Shown here in pieces: positions 34,169 to 40,169 of a stretch of 44,232 nt of DNA. Both the position numbers and the translations under genes were made by a program. Numbering within the stretch: the stretch's first letter is position 1; each line of letters starts with the position of its first letter. The notes under the pieces are model-generated. The model was not told where the DNA came from and did not search any database. It saw nothing but the letters and a program-made list of their open reading frames with translations. Source of the DNA: a virus; the IMG/VR virus record IMGVR_UViG_3300045996_001049, positions 1-44,232 of that record; one strand, given 5' to 3'.

Positions 34169-34466
34169 ATTTCTCCTCCCTCTCTTCCATCCAGATTACT
34201 TCCAACGAATCCAAAATCTCGCCTTCCTTATTTATAAGGCAATGTTTAATCAGGGTTTTCTTAACTTCCTCTAAAGCCGGAACTCCGAAGGTCTGCCTTC
34301 GATTGGGATGATCTGGAACCGGATACGCCGTCCATTTCCAAACCATAAGAAGGGTTGTCAGCAGTTGCATTTTCTGAATCACGCCTTCCATTCTCACGGA
34401 ATGGATTTCGTAATTCGCATCGTTTAGAACGTCTAACATTTTCTCTTCCAGAGTTGGGTAAGCCAT
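34161..34466 (-). CDS. Small phage protein, unknown
   Basis: A 101-aa protein (MAYPTLEEKMLDVLNDANYE...). The start at 34466 overlaps the preceding TGA (TGATG) with GGAG upstream. Mixed helix and strand; not recognised. Confidence 0.65.
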   Translation of the reverse strand: MAYPTLEEKMLDVLNDANYEIHSVRMEGVIQKMQLLTTLLMVWKWTAYPVPDHPNRRQTFGVPALEEVKKTLIKHCLINKEGEILDSLEVIWMEEREEKYG

Positions 34467-34657
34467 CAAAGTTTCTCCATTTCCTCGGTCAGCCATTTTA
34501 TCCCCGCTTTATATTTCTTTATCGCCATATCCGAACCGGCTTTGGAATACTTCCCTTGCGATTGCATACTACATTCATGAGCAACCATATTTTTAGCAGC
34601 GAACTTGAGTGCTTGCAAAATCTCCCGCTTCGTCGGTTCGTATTCCTCTTCAGCCAT
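34466..34657 (-). CDS. Small basic helical protein
   Basis: A 63-aa protein (MAEEEYEPTKREILQALKFA...) with GIKWLTEEMEKL at the end. The ATG overlaps the preceding TAA. Not recognised. Confidence 0.65.
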   Translation of the reverse strand: MAEEEYEPTKREILQALKFAAKNMVAHECSMQSQGKYSKAGSDMAIKKYKAGIKWLTEEMEKL

Positions 34658-34914
34658 TATTCCTTAATCTCCTCATATCGCTTCACGGACCTATCCCGCA
34701 GAGCGAACCATAAAATATCTATCGGCACATACATAACGTTTTGATCTATTCCGTCAATCGTTCGATCAGGATACGTCACATTCTCAATCGCAACTACGCC
34801 GAGTTGATTATCTCCTTTGTAAACGTCGACAATGCGGTAAATAGTTTGGCTTACCATTATAAGCTGCCCGTCAGCGTAAGGCTTGCTTTCCGATTTTACC
34901 GTTTCCTCTTCCAT
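34657..34914 (-). CDS. Small beta-rich protein, unknown
   Basis: An 85-aa protein (MEEETVKSESKPYADGQLIM...YRIVDVYKGDNQLGVVAIEN) with a small-barrel look. I chose the ATG that overlaps the preceding TGA (34914), with AAGGAG upstream. Not recognised. Confidence 0.6.
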   Translation of the reverse strand: MEEETVKSESKPYADGQLIMVSQTIYRIVDVYKGDNQLGVVAIENVTYPDRTIDGIDQNVMYVPIDILWFALRDRSVKRYEEIKE

Positions 34915-35111
34915 CAATCCCACTCCTTCGCGCCCAAATCCCGCAGAACTTTCTTCGCTTGTGCAATCGTTTGGTAAACCTTCCTCGAATGGATAGGAGT
35001 TGTAGATACGCCTTGCATAGGCATCACCGTCACTCTGAACGTATCATCGGGATAGGTTGTAATCTTGCCTACCATAAATCCTTCTTCGTTGTATCCGAAT
35101 ATGTCAGCCAT
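34914..35111 (-). CDS. Small phage protein, unknown
   Basis: A 65-aa protein (MADIFGYNEEGFMVGKITTY...). I chose 35111 because AGGGAATAACA leads it; nine codons further upstream is an alternative. It ends with a helix (TIAQAKKVLRDLGAKEWD). Not recognised. Confidence 0.6.
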   Translation of the reverse strand: MADIFGYNEEGFMVGKITTYPDDTFRVTVMPMQGVSTTPIHSRKVYQTIAQAKKVLRDLGAKEWD

Positions 35112-35301
35112 TGTTATTCCCTTTATCCATTTCTTCATACGCTTTAAGAATCGCTTCTTTCGGGATTTCCAGATATTTCAAAAATTCTGAAAGCGAATAC
35201 TGTGTCGCAAGTGTCCACGTCGTAATGTAAATCATATTAGTTAGCGGATGGTAGTTGATTAAAACGCCGTCTCTGCCTTCCCATATTTTTATCTGAGCCA
35301 T
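35104..35301 (-). CDS. Small phage protein, unknown
   Basis: A 65-aa protein (MAQIKIWEGRDGVLINYHPL...) with a strand-rich start and helical end. The ATG overlaps the preceding TAA. Not recognised. Confidence 0.65.
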   Translation of the reverse strand: MAQIKIWEGRDGVLINYHPLTNMIYITTWTLATQYSLSEFLKYLEIPKEAILKAYEEMDKGNNNG

Positions 35302-35495
35302 TAGAAAATATGCCTTTCCGTAATCAGCTTATAGCGTATGCAGTCTTCGTTTTCTTCTATGATTATCTCATGCACTCTGTAATGACCTTTATATTTCAAA
35401 TAAAGGATCGTTCCTTTGTAGGGGCAGAACGGCAACATTATACTGCCCACGTTGCCGTGAATGTTTCCTACGCATATTTCATACTTAACTTCCAT
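35301..35495 (-). CDS. Small beta-rich protein, unknown
   Basis: A 64-aa protein (MEVKYEICVGNIHGNVGSIM...YKGHYRVHEIIIEENEDC). Small-barrel look; the L-P-F-C-P-Y-K-G-T turn recalls the gene at 33092-33310. Its ribosome binding site is weak, and it starts three bases behind the previous stop. Confidence 0.6.
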   Translation of the reverse strand: MEVKYEICVGNIHGNVGSIMLPFCPYKGTILYLKYKGHYRVHEIIIEENEDCIRYKLITERHIF

Positions 35496-35498
35496 CTT

Positions 35499-35741
35499 TC
35501 AATTATTTTCCTTTTCTTTCAACTGTCTCCACAACTGAACGGAAATCTTTTCCAACCATTGCCAACGGTTGAACTCCTCTTCCGAGATAAGAATTCCCGT
35601 CCTTTTTCTTGCCTCTACAAAGTTATCCAGCGTTCTCGGATAAGGGTATAAATCCTCCTCTTTATCTCTCTCCCATTCTTTCGGCATTAGTTTTCCATTT
35701 ACTACGGTCGTTTCATTTTCCTCTTCAAACCATTCTTTCAT
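35499..35741 (-). CDS. Small acidic protein, first gene of the minus-strand early region
   Basis: An 80-aa protein rich in Glu, Trp and Lys (MKEWFEEENETTVVNGKLMP...). AGAAAGGAGGAGAAATC precedes the ATG, and a near-consensus promoter lies 24 bases upstream of the ATG, so it is likely one of the first and most strongly expressed genes. Not recognised. Confidence 0.7.
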   Translation of the reverse strand: MKEWFEEENETTVVNGKLMPKEWERDKEEDLYPYPRTLDNFVEARKRTGILISEEEFNRWQWLEKISVQLWRQLKEKENN

Positions 35742-35764
35742 GATTTCTCCTCCTTTCTGTATCT

Positions 35765-35793
35765 ATTATAGGACGTATTGGGGATGATGTCAA
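35765..35793 (-). promoter_or_regulatory. Strong early promoter, minus strand
   Basis: Minus strand: consensus TTGACA, 17 bases, consensus TATAAT. Flanks (GTC before the -35, ACGTCC before the -10) match the two downstream early promoters. Confidence 0.9.
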
Positions 35794-36138
35794 GACTTTA
35801 TTTTTTAAAATTATTATAGGATTTGGAGGGTTGTAGGATGAAGTAGGGACGTTAGGGAGTAAGGAAATTATTAAAAATTCGTAGCGGTGAGTCGCGTTTT
35901 CACTAGTATTATTGATAGGGAACAAAAGTTCGGGTCCCATCTGAACCGCGAGAACGGCGGGGGTCCGCGAGAACCGCCGGAGCGCGAGCCTGGCGGCGGG
36001 ATACGACCCAACACCCCAAACCCTACCCCGAACGCGTCAGCGTCAATCCTGGGGCAAATGAGAGGGTATCAAGCGTAACGGCCTACCCTACCCAAATAGC
36101 TATAAATACCCCTATCAAAAATAATAGTGAAATAGGTG
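35794..36138. other. Divergent control region with GC-rich repeat cluster
   Basis: Gene-free stretch between the two divergent early blocks. The first part is AT-rich (35796-35825). A GC-rich island follows (about 35930-36060) with a 10-bp direct repeat CCGCGAGAAC at 35946-35955 and 35965-35974, and alternating GGCGG/CCGCC blocks (35956-35960, 35974-35978, 35992-35996) that can pair in alternative ways. It could hold operators, an origin or an attenuator; I see no gene in it. Confidence 0.5.
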
Positions 36139-36166
36139 TTGACATCCTCTGTAGACCTGCTACAAT
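36139..36166 (+). promoter_or_regulatory. Strong early promoter, plus strand
   Basis: TTGACA, 16 bases, TACAAT. It drives the plus-strand block starting at 36224. Downstream, the leader has three copies of AGACGAA (near 36179, 36190 and 36201). Confidence 0.85.
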
Positions 36167-36223
36167 AGGGTCAAGCAAGACGAACAAGAGACGAAGGCAA
36201 GACGAAAGAGAAAGGTAACTAAG

Positions 36224-36400
36224 ATGAACTCTTACACCGAAGCAAGAAACCTGTTAAACCATGTGACAAAATATCATTCTAACAAACGAATAGCAAGAAC
36301 TGCTCAAATAACGAAGGATGCGATTATTCAAATCAACAAGGAAAACGGCGAGAAAGCGTATATCAGCAACAAAGAAGAACTTCTCAACTATATGCAATAA
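36224..36400 (+). CDS. 58-aa basic protein, unknown
   Basis: MNSYTEARNLLNHVTKYHSN and a basic, helical remainder ending KEELLNYMQ. AAAGG lies before the ATG. First gene behind the plus-strand promoter. The sequence T-A-Q-I-T-K-D-A-I-I looks like it could form a helix-turn-helix with the following strand, but the protein is short and I do not recognise it. Confidence 0.65.
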   Translation: MNSYTEARNLLNHVTKYHSNKRIARTAQITKDAIIQINKENGEKAYISNKEELLNYMQ

Positions 36401-36417
36401 ACGAAAGGGAAACCATT

Positions 36418-36606
36418 ATGAAAAGATACGTTCTAAGAGATCAACACAATCAGTTCTATGCAGGCTGGGATAACATCATCGGAAAACCTCTGTTCGGCAC
36501 GGCTCAAAAAGCCAAAGTGTTCTTCTCTCCTGTCCTGTGCAAGGAAGCGCAAGGTCGGCTTAATCAGCTAGGGTATTCCTTCAAACGTATGACGGTATCT
36601 GAATAA
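36418..36606 (+). CDS. Small phage protein, unknown
   Basis: A 62-aa basic protein (MKRYVLRDQHNQFYAGWDNI...FGTAQKAKVFFSPVLCKEAQ). The layout, a strand with Y-x-G then K-A-x-x-F then helix, is seen in small phage proteins of unknown role. ACGAAAGGGAAACCATT leads the ATG. Confidence 0.65.
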   Translation: MKRYVLRDQHNQFYAGWDNIIGKPLFGTAQKAKVFFSPVLCKEAQGRLNQLGYSFKRMTVSE

Positions 36607-36611
36607 TCCGC

Positions 36612-36635
36612 TAGGGGAGGGAGTAACCTCCCCTA
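36612..36635 (+). ncRNA. 9-bp hairpin behind a stop codon
   Basis: TAGGGGAGG pairs with CCTCCCCTA around GAGTAA, starting five bases after the preceding stop. No T run follows, so it is not a normal terminator; mRNA stability or processing is more likely. A purine-rich (AG)n tract before the next ATG follows. Confidence 0.6.
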
Positions 36636-36664
36636 AGAAATCCGAAAGAGAAAGAGAGAGAGAG

Positions 36665-36865
36665 ATGAAACAACTAACCTATGTAGCGGCCTCAAACTAC
36701 CGCCCCGCGAACAATCAGGAGGAAGCGGTAGCGGTAGCAGTATGGGATAAAGCAACCCGCCGATGGTTCGAGGGCAAGGAAAACGCCTATGTCAGCGTGA
36801 AGCATTTCCGAACCGTCGCCAACCGAGAAATGGAATCCGCGAGAGTATTCAGGATCGGCTTCTAG
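36665..36865 (+). CDS. Small phage protein, unknown
   Basis: A 66-aa protein (MKQLTYVAASNYRPANNQEE...). A strong purine tract (GAAAGAGAAAGAGAGAGAGAG) of which the last bases abut the ATG may act as ribosome binding site. Not recognised. Confidence 0.6.
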   Translation: MKQLTYVAASNYRPANNQEEAVAVAVWDKATRRWFEGKENAYVSVKHFRTVANREMESARVFRIGF

Positions 36866-36879
36866 AAAGGGCAACCATT

Positions 36880-37083
36880 ATGTATCTAATCCGAGTAGAG
36901 TTCAACGCGGAAAACCGTCATCACAGCTATGCAAAATGCGATTTCTTCGCCAACCGAATCAATGGGGTCGTTTCCTTCTCGGTATTTGAACCGCAATACT
37001 TTTTCTCCAAAACCGAGGCAATGGCAGTAGCAAAATGGGCGGGACTGAACAAATTCGGCAAGGTAACTTATCTAGCAGTTTAG
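36880..37083 (+). CDS. Small phage protein, unknown
   Basis: A 67-aa basic protein (MYLIRVEFNAENRHHSYAKC...FSKTEAMAVAKWAGLNKFGK). I chose 36880, behind GAAAGGGCAACCATT; a longer frame would run inside the previous gene. The K-T-E-A-x-x-x-A helix recalls the gene at 36418-36606, a possible distant relative. Confidence 0.6.
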   Translation: MYLIRVEFNAENRHHSYAKCDFFANRINGVVSFSVFEPQYFFSKTEAMAVAKWAGLNKFGKVTYLAV

Positions 37084-37085
37084 GC

Positions 37086-37177
37086 CGCTTGCTTCAACCC
37101 AGGGGCCTCTTGTAAATAGGCCCATCAACCATTATTGCCCTATTTGCCAAGAGCAAGCGTATAAACAAGTAGGGCAA
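37086..37177 (+). ncRNA. Predicted RNA pseudoknot
   Basis: It begins three bases after a stop codon. A 12-bp stem (37135-37146 with 37166-37177, one G-U pair) closes a 19-base loop. The loop holds AGCAAGCG (37152-37159), which pairs perfectly over 8 bp with the upstream CGCTTGCT (37086-37093). A 6-bp hairpin (GGGCCT/AGGCCC, 37103-37123) lies between. The interleaved pairing makes a pseudoknot. It matches no ribozyme or riboswitch class I can name. It precedes the gene at 37203. Confidence 0.6.
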
Positions 37178-37202
37178 ACAAACAAACAGAAAGGGTTAAA
37201 TC

Positions 37203-37409
37203 ATGCAACCGACAGGTTATGTCCACAACGCAGCTGTTCTCTGCCCCAAGTGCGCCGCCAATCTGGACTTCCCGTTTTTCGACAGGGACATGGGCGTGGA
37301 AATCGCTTCCGAAGATCAAATGAACGTGGTTTTCTCCTGGAATGAAACCGATTCCGTTCAATCCTGCGATAACTGCCAAGAAACCATTGACACAACAGTA
37401 ATCGGCTGA
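37203..37409 (+). CDS. Small zinc-ribbon-like protein
   Basis: A 68-aa protein with CPKC near residue 14 and CDNC near residue 55, a likely zinc ribbon (VHNAAVLCPKCAANLDFPFF, SVQSCDNCQETID). Such proteins are common among early phage genes; role unknown. AAAGGG precedes the ATG. Confidence 0.65.
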   Translation: MQPTGYVHNAAVLCPKCAANLDFPFFDRDMGVEIASEDQMNVVFSWNETDSVQSCDNCQETIDTTVIG

Positions 37410-37514
37410 AAATCCCCGCACACGCAAAATTCTCACTCTACGCGATAAATCACCCGCAAACCATATTCTATCGCCTCTACGGTCAACGTAGGGGCAAGAA
37501 AGGGTATTCCTGAA

Positions 37515-37604
37515 ATGGATAACTGCTTCCGAGTATGGAAACTCAAACAAAACCACGAATGGCCATTCTGGGGTATTGGACACATTCCGAGCCTACTGAG
37601 GTAA
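37515..37604 (+). CDS. Possible 29-aa peptide
   Basis: MDNCFRVWKLKQNHEWPFWG...IPSLLR, Trp-rich. AAAGGG lies ten or more bases upstream. The only support beyond an open frame is that a structured RNA begins two bases after its stop, as behind other genes here. Confidence 0.3.
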   Translation: MDNCFRVWKLKQNHEWPFWGIGHIPSLLR

Positions 37605-37606
37605 AA

Positions 37607-37688
37607 AACCCGCCAAAAATCCACGGAGAAGCGAAATTTCACCCTAAAACGGGTTCAGACACGCAAACCAGGTAATTTCGCCTCTCCG
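37607..37688 (+). ncRNA. Long bulged RNA stem with pseudoknot potential
   Basis: CGGAGA (37624-37629) pairs with TCTCCG (37683-37688), GCGAAATT (37631-37638) with AATTTCGC (37674-37681), ACC (37641-37643) with GGT (37671-37673); only one mismatch and a two-base bulge interrupt. The loop contains CGGGTT (37650-37655), complementary to AACCCG (37607-37612) upstream. This is the same topology as the pseudoknot at 37086-37177. Confidence 0.55.
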
Positions 37689-37732
37689 CCAATCCTAGAG
37701 CCATTTAGGACTATTCCCGAAAGGATAATCCA

Positions 37733-37936
37733 ATGCCAATCGCCACAATCCGAACAACATCCGAAACTTTTACCGTTTACCGAATCCAAAAAGGCTTTTA
37801 CGCCATTGGAGAATTCGGAACCCGAACCCAAACTTTCAAAACCATTGAAAAACTGCAAGATCAGCTAGAAAAATCTTCTCGGATTACAAAAACTTTTTCC
37901 CGCTACGATTTTTTGGCAGCAGGCAGGCAATTATAA
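37733..37936 (+). CDS. Small basic phage protein, unknown
   Basis: A 67-aa protein (MPIATIRTTSETFTVYRIQK...FYAIGEFGTRTQTFKTIEKL) with strand-turn-strand and a C-terminal basic helix. GAAAGGATAATCCA leads the ATG. Not recognised. Confidence 0.65.
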   Translation: MPIATIRTTSETFTVYRIQKGFYAIGEFGTRTQTFKTIEKLQDQLEKSSRITKTFSRYDFLAAGRQL

Positions 37937-37955
37937 AAACCCGGAATCCTCCCCT

Positions 37956-38005
37956 GGGGGTGTATATTATATATCCCCTACGGGGATATAATATAATATA
38001 CCCCC
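37956..38005. repeat. 50-base imperfect palindrome
   Basis: GGGGGTGTATATT... to ...AATATACCCCC: GGGGG and CCCCC ends, AT-rich arms and a CCCC-TAC-GGGG tip. The arms are almost complementary (23 and 24 bases). It could extrude as a cruciform or form an RNA hairpin; it starts 19 bases behind a stop codon. Confidence 0.75.
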
Positions 38006-38099
38006 TTTTCGGGAAAGGATTTGAACTTGTCTAATAGGACCAACCGGAGGGGTCCGTTACTTCTTACCTGGCGGAACCCTCCCTTGCCTATAGCGAGCA

Positions 38100-38120
38100 T
38101 TAGGCGTAAACCACGCCTAA
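38100..38120. repeat. Hairpin repeat copy 1
   Basis: TTAGGCGT, AAACC, ACGCCTAA: an 8-bp perfect stem. Copy 2 lies about 200 bases downstream. Its last two bases overlap the first iteron. Confidence 0.7.
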
Positions 38121-38165
38121 CGATACACTCATTTTCCCCTTAACGATACTCTCAACGATACTCTT
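38119..38165 (+). repeat. Three 12-bp iterons
   Basis: AACGATACACTC (38119-38130), AACGATACTCTC (38142-38153) and AACGATACTCTT (38154-38165); the last two are directly adjacent. Possible binding sites for a replication or regulatory protein. Confidence 0.7.
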
Positions 38166-38301
38166 TCCTTATTATGCAACGCTTTATTGCTTATCAAATG
38201 GTTTTATAGAGCAACCAACCTATTTCAGACCCATTTTTCGCTTAGGTGCACTCGTTTACAAAGGAGAATATAAGAGGACGTTTACCAAGATACAAGCGCA
38301 C

Positions 38302-38320
38302 AGGCGTAAATCCACGCCTA
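38302..38320. repeat. Hairpin repeat copy 2
   Basis: AGGCGT, AAATCC, ACGCCT with flanking TAA; almost identical to the hairpin at 38100-38120. The two mark a 200-base segment. Confidence 0.65.
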
Positions 38321-38495
38321 ATACCTTTTAATGGCTCTCACGAGTATGAACGCCTGTTTACTCCACTACTAAAGACGGTCGCGTTGTAAAGGATTGACAG
38401 AAGGCTGACTTGCTGTTGAGCAAGCGTTGAAATTAACTCAAATAGGACGTAGTAAAGACAATAAAAATAAACTTTGAAGATGTTTAAAAAACTAC

Positions 38496-38524
38496 TTGAC
38501 ACCCTATTTCAAACCGTTTATACT
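38496..38524 (+). promoter_or_regulatory. Strong promoter, plus strand
   Basis: TTGACA, 17 bases, TATACT, 45 bases before the gene at 38570. The leader carries two AGACGAAG copies. Confidence 0.85.
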
Positions 38525-38569
38525 GGTATCAGTTGAGACGAAGTAAAGACGAAGAGAGGACATAAACCG

Positions 38570-38779
38570 ATGGTTAAACTGCATTGCCCAAAGAGAAAAT
38601 CGACAGAGGCTCCGGTTCCGAACGTTACGCTTTCCTGGAATGATTTACAGATAACGATAGATGAGCAGTATATGCCGACAAAACTTGTCAGACTTCTCCC
38701 TCCTGCCTACGTTCACGCAACAGAAGAGCAATGGAAACCCTTTATAACACTCGCTATCGCAATGGGTTTAATGAAGTAA
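38570..38779 (+). CDS. Small phage protein, unknown
   Basis: A 69-aa protein (MVKLHCPKRKSTEAPVPNVT...) with a hydrophobic helical end (WKPFITLAIAMGLMK). GAAGAGAGGACATAAACCG leads the ATG. First gene behind the promoter at 38496. Not recognised. Confidence 0.65.
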   Translation: MVKLHCPKRKSTEAPVPNVTLSWNDLQITIDEQYMPTKLVRLLPPAYVHATEEQWKPFITLAIAMGLMK

Positions 38780-38804
38780 CAAGACGAAGAGAGGATGAAA
38801 TAAG

Positions 38805-39002
38805 ATGAAAACCTACAAGATAATCAGACACTTCTTCAAGTCCAACCGAAAGCAAACGCTTATAACGGGCTTGTCTTTGGAAACGGCCCAAGCGCATTGT
38901 TCAAACCCTGAAACCTCTTCCCGAACGGCGACAAGCAAAACCGCAAAGGAACGCACAAAACGAAGCGGCCCCTGGTTCGACGGATATTCCGAAGAAAAAT
39001 AA
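38805..39002 (+). CDS. Small phage-conserved protein
   Basis: A 65-aa basic protein: KTYKIIRHFFKSNRKQTLIT, then SLETAQAHCSNPETSSRTAT, then SGPWFDGYSEEK. The pattern Y-K-I-I-R, L-E-x-A-Q-x-H-C-x-x-P-E-T-S-S-x-T and P-W-F-D-x-Y is widely shared among phages of unrelated hosts; its function is unknown. AAGAGAGGATGAAATAAG leads the ATG. Confidence 0.75.
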   Translation: MKTYKIIRHFFKSNRKQTLITGLSLETAQAHCSNPETSSRTATSKTAKERTKRSGPWFDGYSEEK

Positions 39003-39032
39003 ACAACAATACAACCATTCCAAACAACTTCC

Positions 39033-39067
39033 TTGCTTGCTACAAACCCAAAATGTAGCAAGCAAGA
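39033..39067 (+). ncRNA. 13-bp perfect hairpin
   Basis: CTTGCTTGCTACA (39033-39045) and TGTAGCAAGCAAG (39055-39067) pair perfectly around a 9-base loop. No T run follows. It lies between two genes of the same operon, just before a ribosome binding site, so mRNA protection or processing is more likely than termination. Confidence 0.7.
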
Positions 39068-39087
39068 CACACCGAAAGGGAAATGAA

Positions 39088-39387
39088 ATGACAGACATTC
39101 AAGAAGAATACAGTGTGAACGAATACGGTCTGATTACTGACCCAGGCAAGTTTGAAGGAGAGCCGATTTATATTCCGGTATTCTATGATTTTTGTCTGGA
39201 ATCGGGAGCCGATGAGGAACTTTACGACGATTGCGAGACTCTCTTTTCTTTCTTCAAGATAGACGGTCTTGATACGGCGCAACATGGCATCCCTGCCGAA
39301 TGTGCAGGAAAAGTCCTTTGTTTGTGGGAAACGGAACAGGGATTCGTTAATCACACATGGTTTAATGAAATTCCAGACAGTATGTAA
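39088..39387 (+). CDS. Acidic phage protein, unknown
   Basis: A 99-aa very acidic protein (MTDIQEEYSVNEYGLITDPG...YDFCLESGADEELYDDCETL). I chose 39088 behind CGAAAGGGAAATGAA. A 13-bp hairpin precedes and a hammerhead ribozyme follows, so its message could be cut out as a separate unit. Charge and size would suit a DNA-mimic-type inhibitor, but this is speculation. Confidence 0.65.
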   Translation: MTDIQEEYSVNEYGLITDPGKFEGEPIYIPVFYDFCLESGADEELYDDCETLFSFFKIDGLDTAQHGIPAECAGKVLCLWETEQGFVNHTWFNEIPDSM

Positions 39388-39388
39388 A

Positions 39389-39440
39389 AGACGAAACTCT
39401 CTTCGGAGAGTCTTAGGCTGATAGCCTAACTGACGAGTCT
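39389..39440 (+). ncRNA. Type II hammerhead self-cleaving ribozyme
   Basis: All core elements are in the right order: AGAC (stem II), GAAA core at 39393-39396, stem III CUCUC-UUCG-GAGAG, GUC with cleavage after C39412, stem I UUAGGC-UGAUA-GCCUAA, core CUGACGA at 39430-39436, and GUCU closing stem II with AGAC. A96-U411 (39396 with 39411) forms the conserved 15.1-16.1 pair. Stems are 4, 6 and 6 bp with no mismatch. Stem II is open, which makes it type II. It starts two bases behind a stop codon and 20 bases before the next gene. Known family, function in phages unsettled. Confidence 0.9.
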
Positions 39441-39459
39441 ATGAAGAAAGGATAATCAA

Positions 39460-39672
39460 ATGCTAGAGAATTGGCGTATAGGCGACAGAGTGAGAATAAA
39501 CGATCCAAGGCATCATTTCCCGAAAGAATACAACGGCAGAGGATACGAGATTATCAGCGCGTTTATCGGAAAAGAATACTCGACAATCTGTTTAAAAGAC
39601 TTAAACGATAGTTACTACGATCAATCCGTAACAATCGGAAGCGACAGGTTTTACTGCTTGGAAAAATGCTGA
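39460..39672 (+). CDS. Small phage protein, KOW-like
   Basis: A 70-aa protein (MLENWRIGDRVRINDPRHHF...). The start W-x-I-G-D-R-V-R-I has the look of a small SH3/KOW-type barrel. GAAGAAAGGATAATCAA leads the ATG; the ribozyme cleavage site is 48 bases upstream. Role unknown. Confidence 0.6.
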   Translation: MLENWRIGDRVRINDPRHHFPKEYNGRGYEIISAFIGKEYSTICLKDLNDSYYDQSVTIGSDRFYCLEKC

Positions 39673-39689
39673 AAAGGAGAGGTATCAAA

Positions 39690-40169
39690 ATGGCAAACGC
39701 TACAACTTACAATGGTTATACGAATCAGGAAACCTGGACAGTCAGTTTAATCATCGACAATAACGAGGGACTGTCTGATTACTACACGAATCGAGCCGAA
39801 GAGATTTTTAACGGGAATGAATCAGATACCGACACGCTAGGCGAATGTATCACGAAGCTGGAGCGTGAAATGGAAGGTTTATTCACACAGGATAGAGAGG
39901 ACTTGCCCAAACTTCCCGATCCGTTTGAATCCCTTCTGACAAACGCGCTTCAAAGCGTAAACTTTCGAGAACTCGCAAAAGACTTTATAGAGGAAGCAGA
40001 AAAAGAATGGCAGGAAGAGGAAAACAACAAGCGGCCGGATTTATCCTGCGACCAATGCACTCTTCTTATCCTTAATGGCATCCCTTGCCATGAACTCGGT
40101 TGCCCTAACAAGGGCAAGGTAAAACGAGACGGGGAATGGATTGCAGAAGAAAGCGAAGAGGCGGAATAA
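39690..40169 (+). CDS. Phage-conserved two-part protein (TNxETW family plus C-P-N end)
   Basis: A 159-aa protein; start at 39690 behind AAAAGGAGAGG. Residues 4-110 have the pattern TYNGYTNQETWTVSLIIDNN seen in a widespread phage family. The end (LSCDQCTLLILNGIPCHELG, then CPNKGKVK) is the C-x2-C...I-N-G-x-x-C-H-E-x-G-C-P-N motif that often forms its own small phage protein. The two appear fused here. Function of both is unknown; the second part probably binds zinc. Confidence 0.7.
   Translation: MANATTYNGYTNQETWTVSLIIDNNEGLSDYYTNRAEEIFNGNESDTDTLGECITKLEREMEGLFTQDREDLPKLPDPFESLLTNALQSVNFRELAKDFIEEAEKEWQEEENNKRPDLSCDQCTLLILNGIPCHELGCPNKGKVKRDGEWIAEESEEAE

Larger units (their letters stand above)
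37410..37732 (+). other. 323-base gap: RNA structures and perhaps one tiny gene
   Basis: No gene of normal size. It holds a 9-bp hairpin (37473-37495: GCCTCTACG, loop GTCAA, CGTAGGGGC), a possible 29-aa frame (37515-37604), a long bulged stem with pseudoknot potential (37607-37688), and a 5-bp hairpin (TCCTA/TAGGA) before the next gene. Confidence 0.55.
37937..38569 (+). other. 633-base gene-free region, candidate origin or control region
   Basis: No supported gene. It holds a 50-base AT/GC palindrome (37956-38005), two copies of a hairpin (38100-38120 and 38302-38320), three 12-bp iterons (38119-38165), a promoter (38496-38524) and an AGACGAAG leader. Such a mix of iterons, palindrome and AT-rich DNA is typical of replication origins, but no function can be shown from sequence. 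Confidence 0.5.

Noticed and set aside
36612-36635. Rho-independent terminator
   Set aside because: Strong stem but no T run follows, and genes continue in the same operon.
37956-38005. CRISPR-like or transposon inverted repeats
   Set aside because: A single palindrome with no repeated spacers, no transposase and no target duplication.
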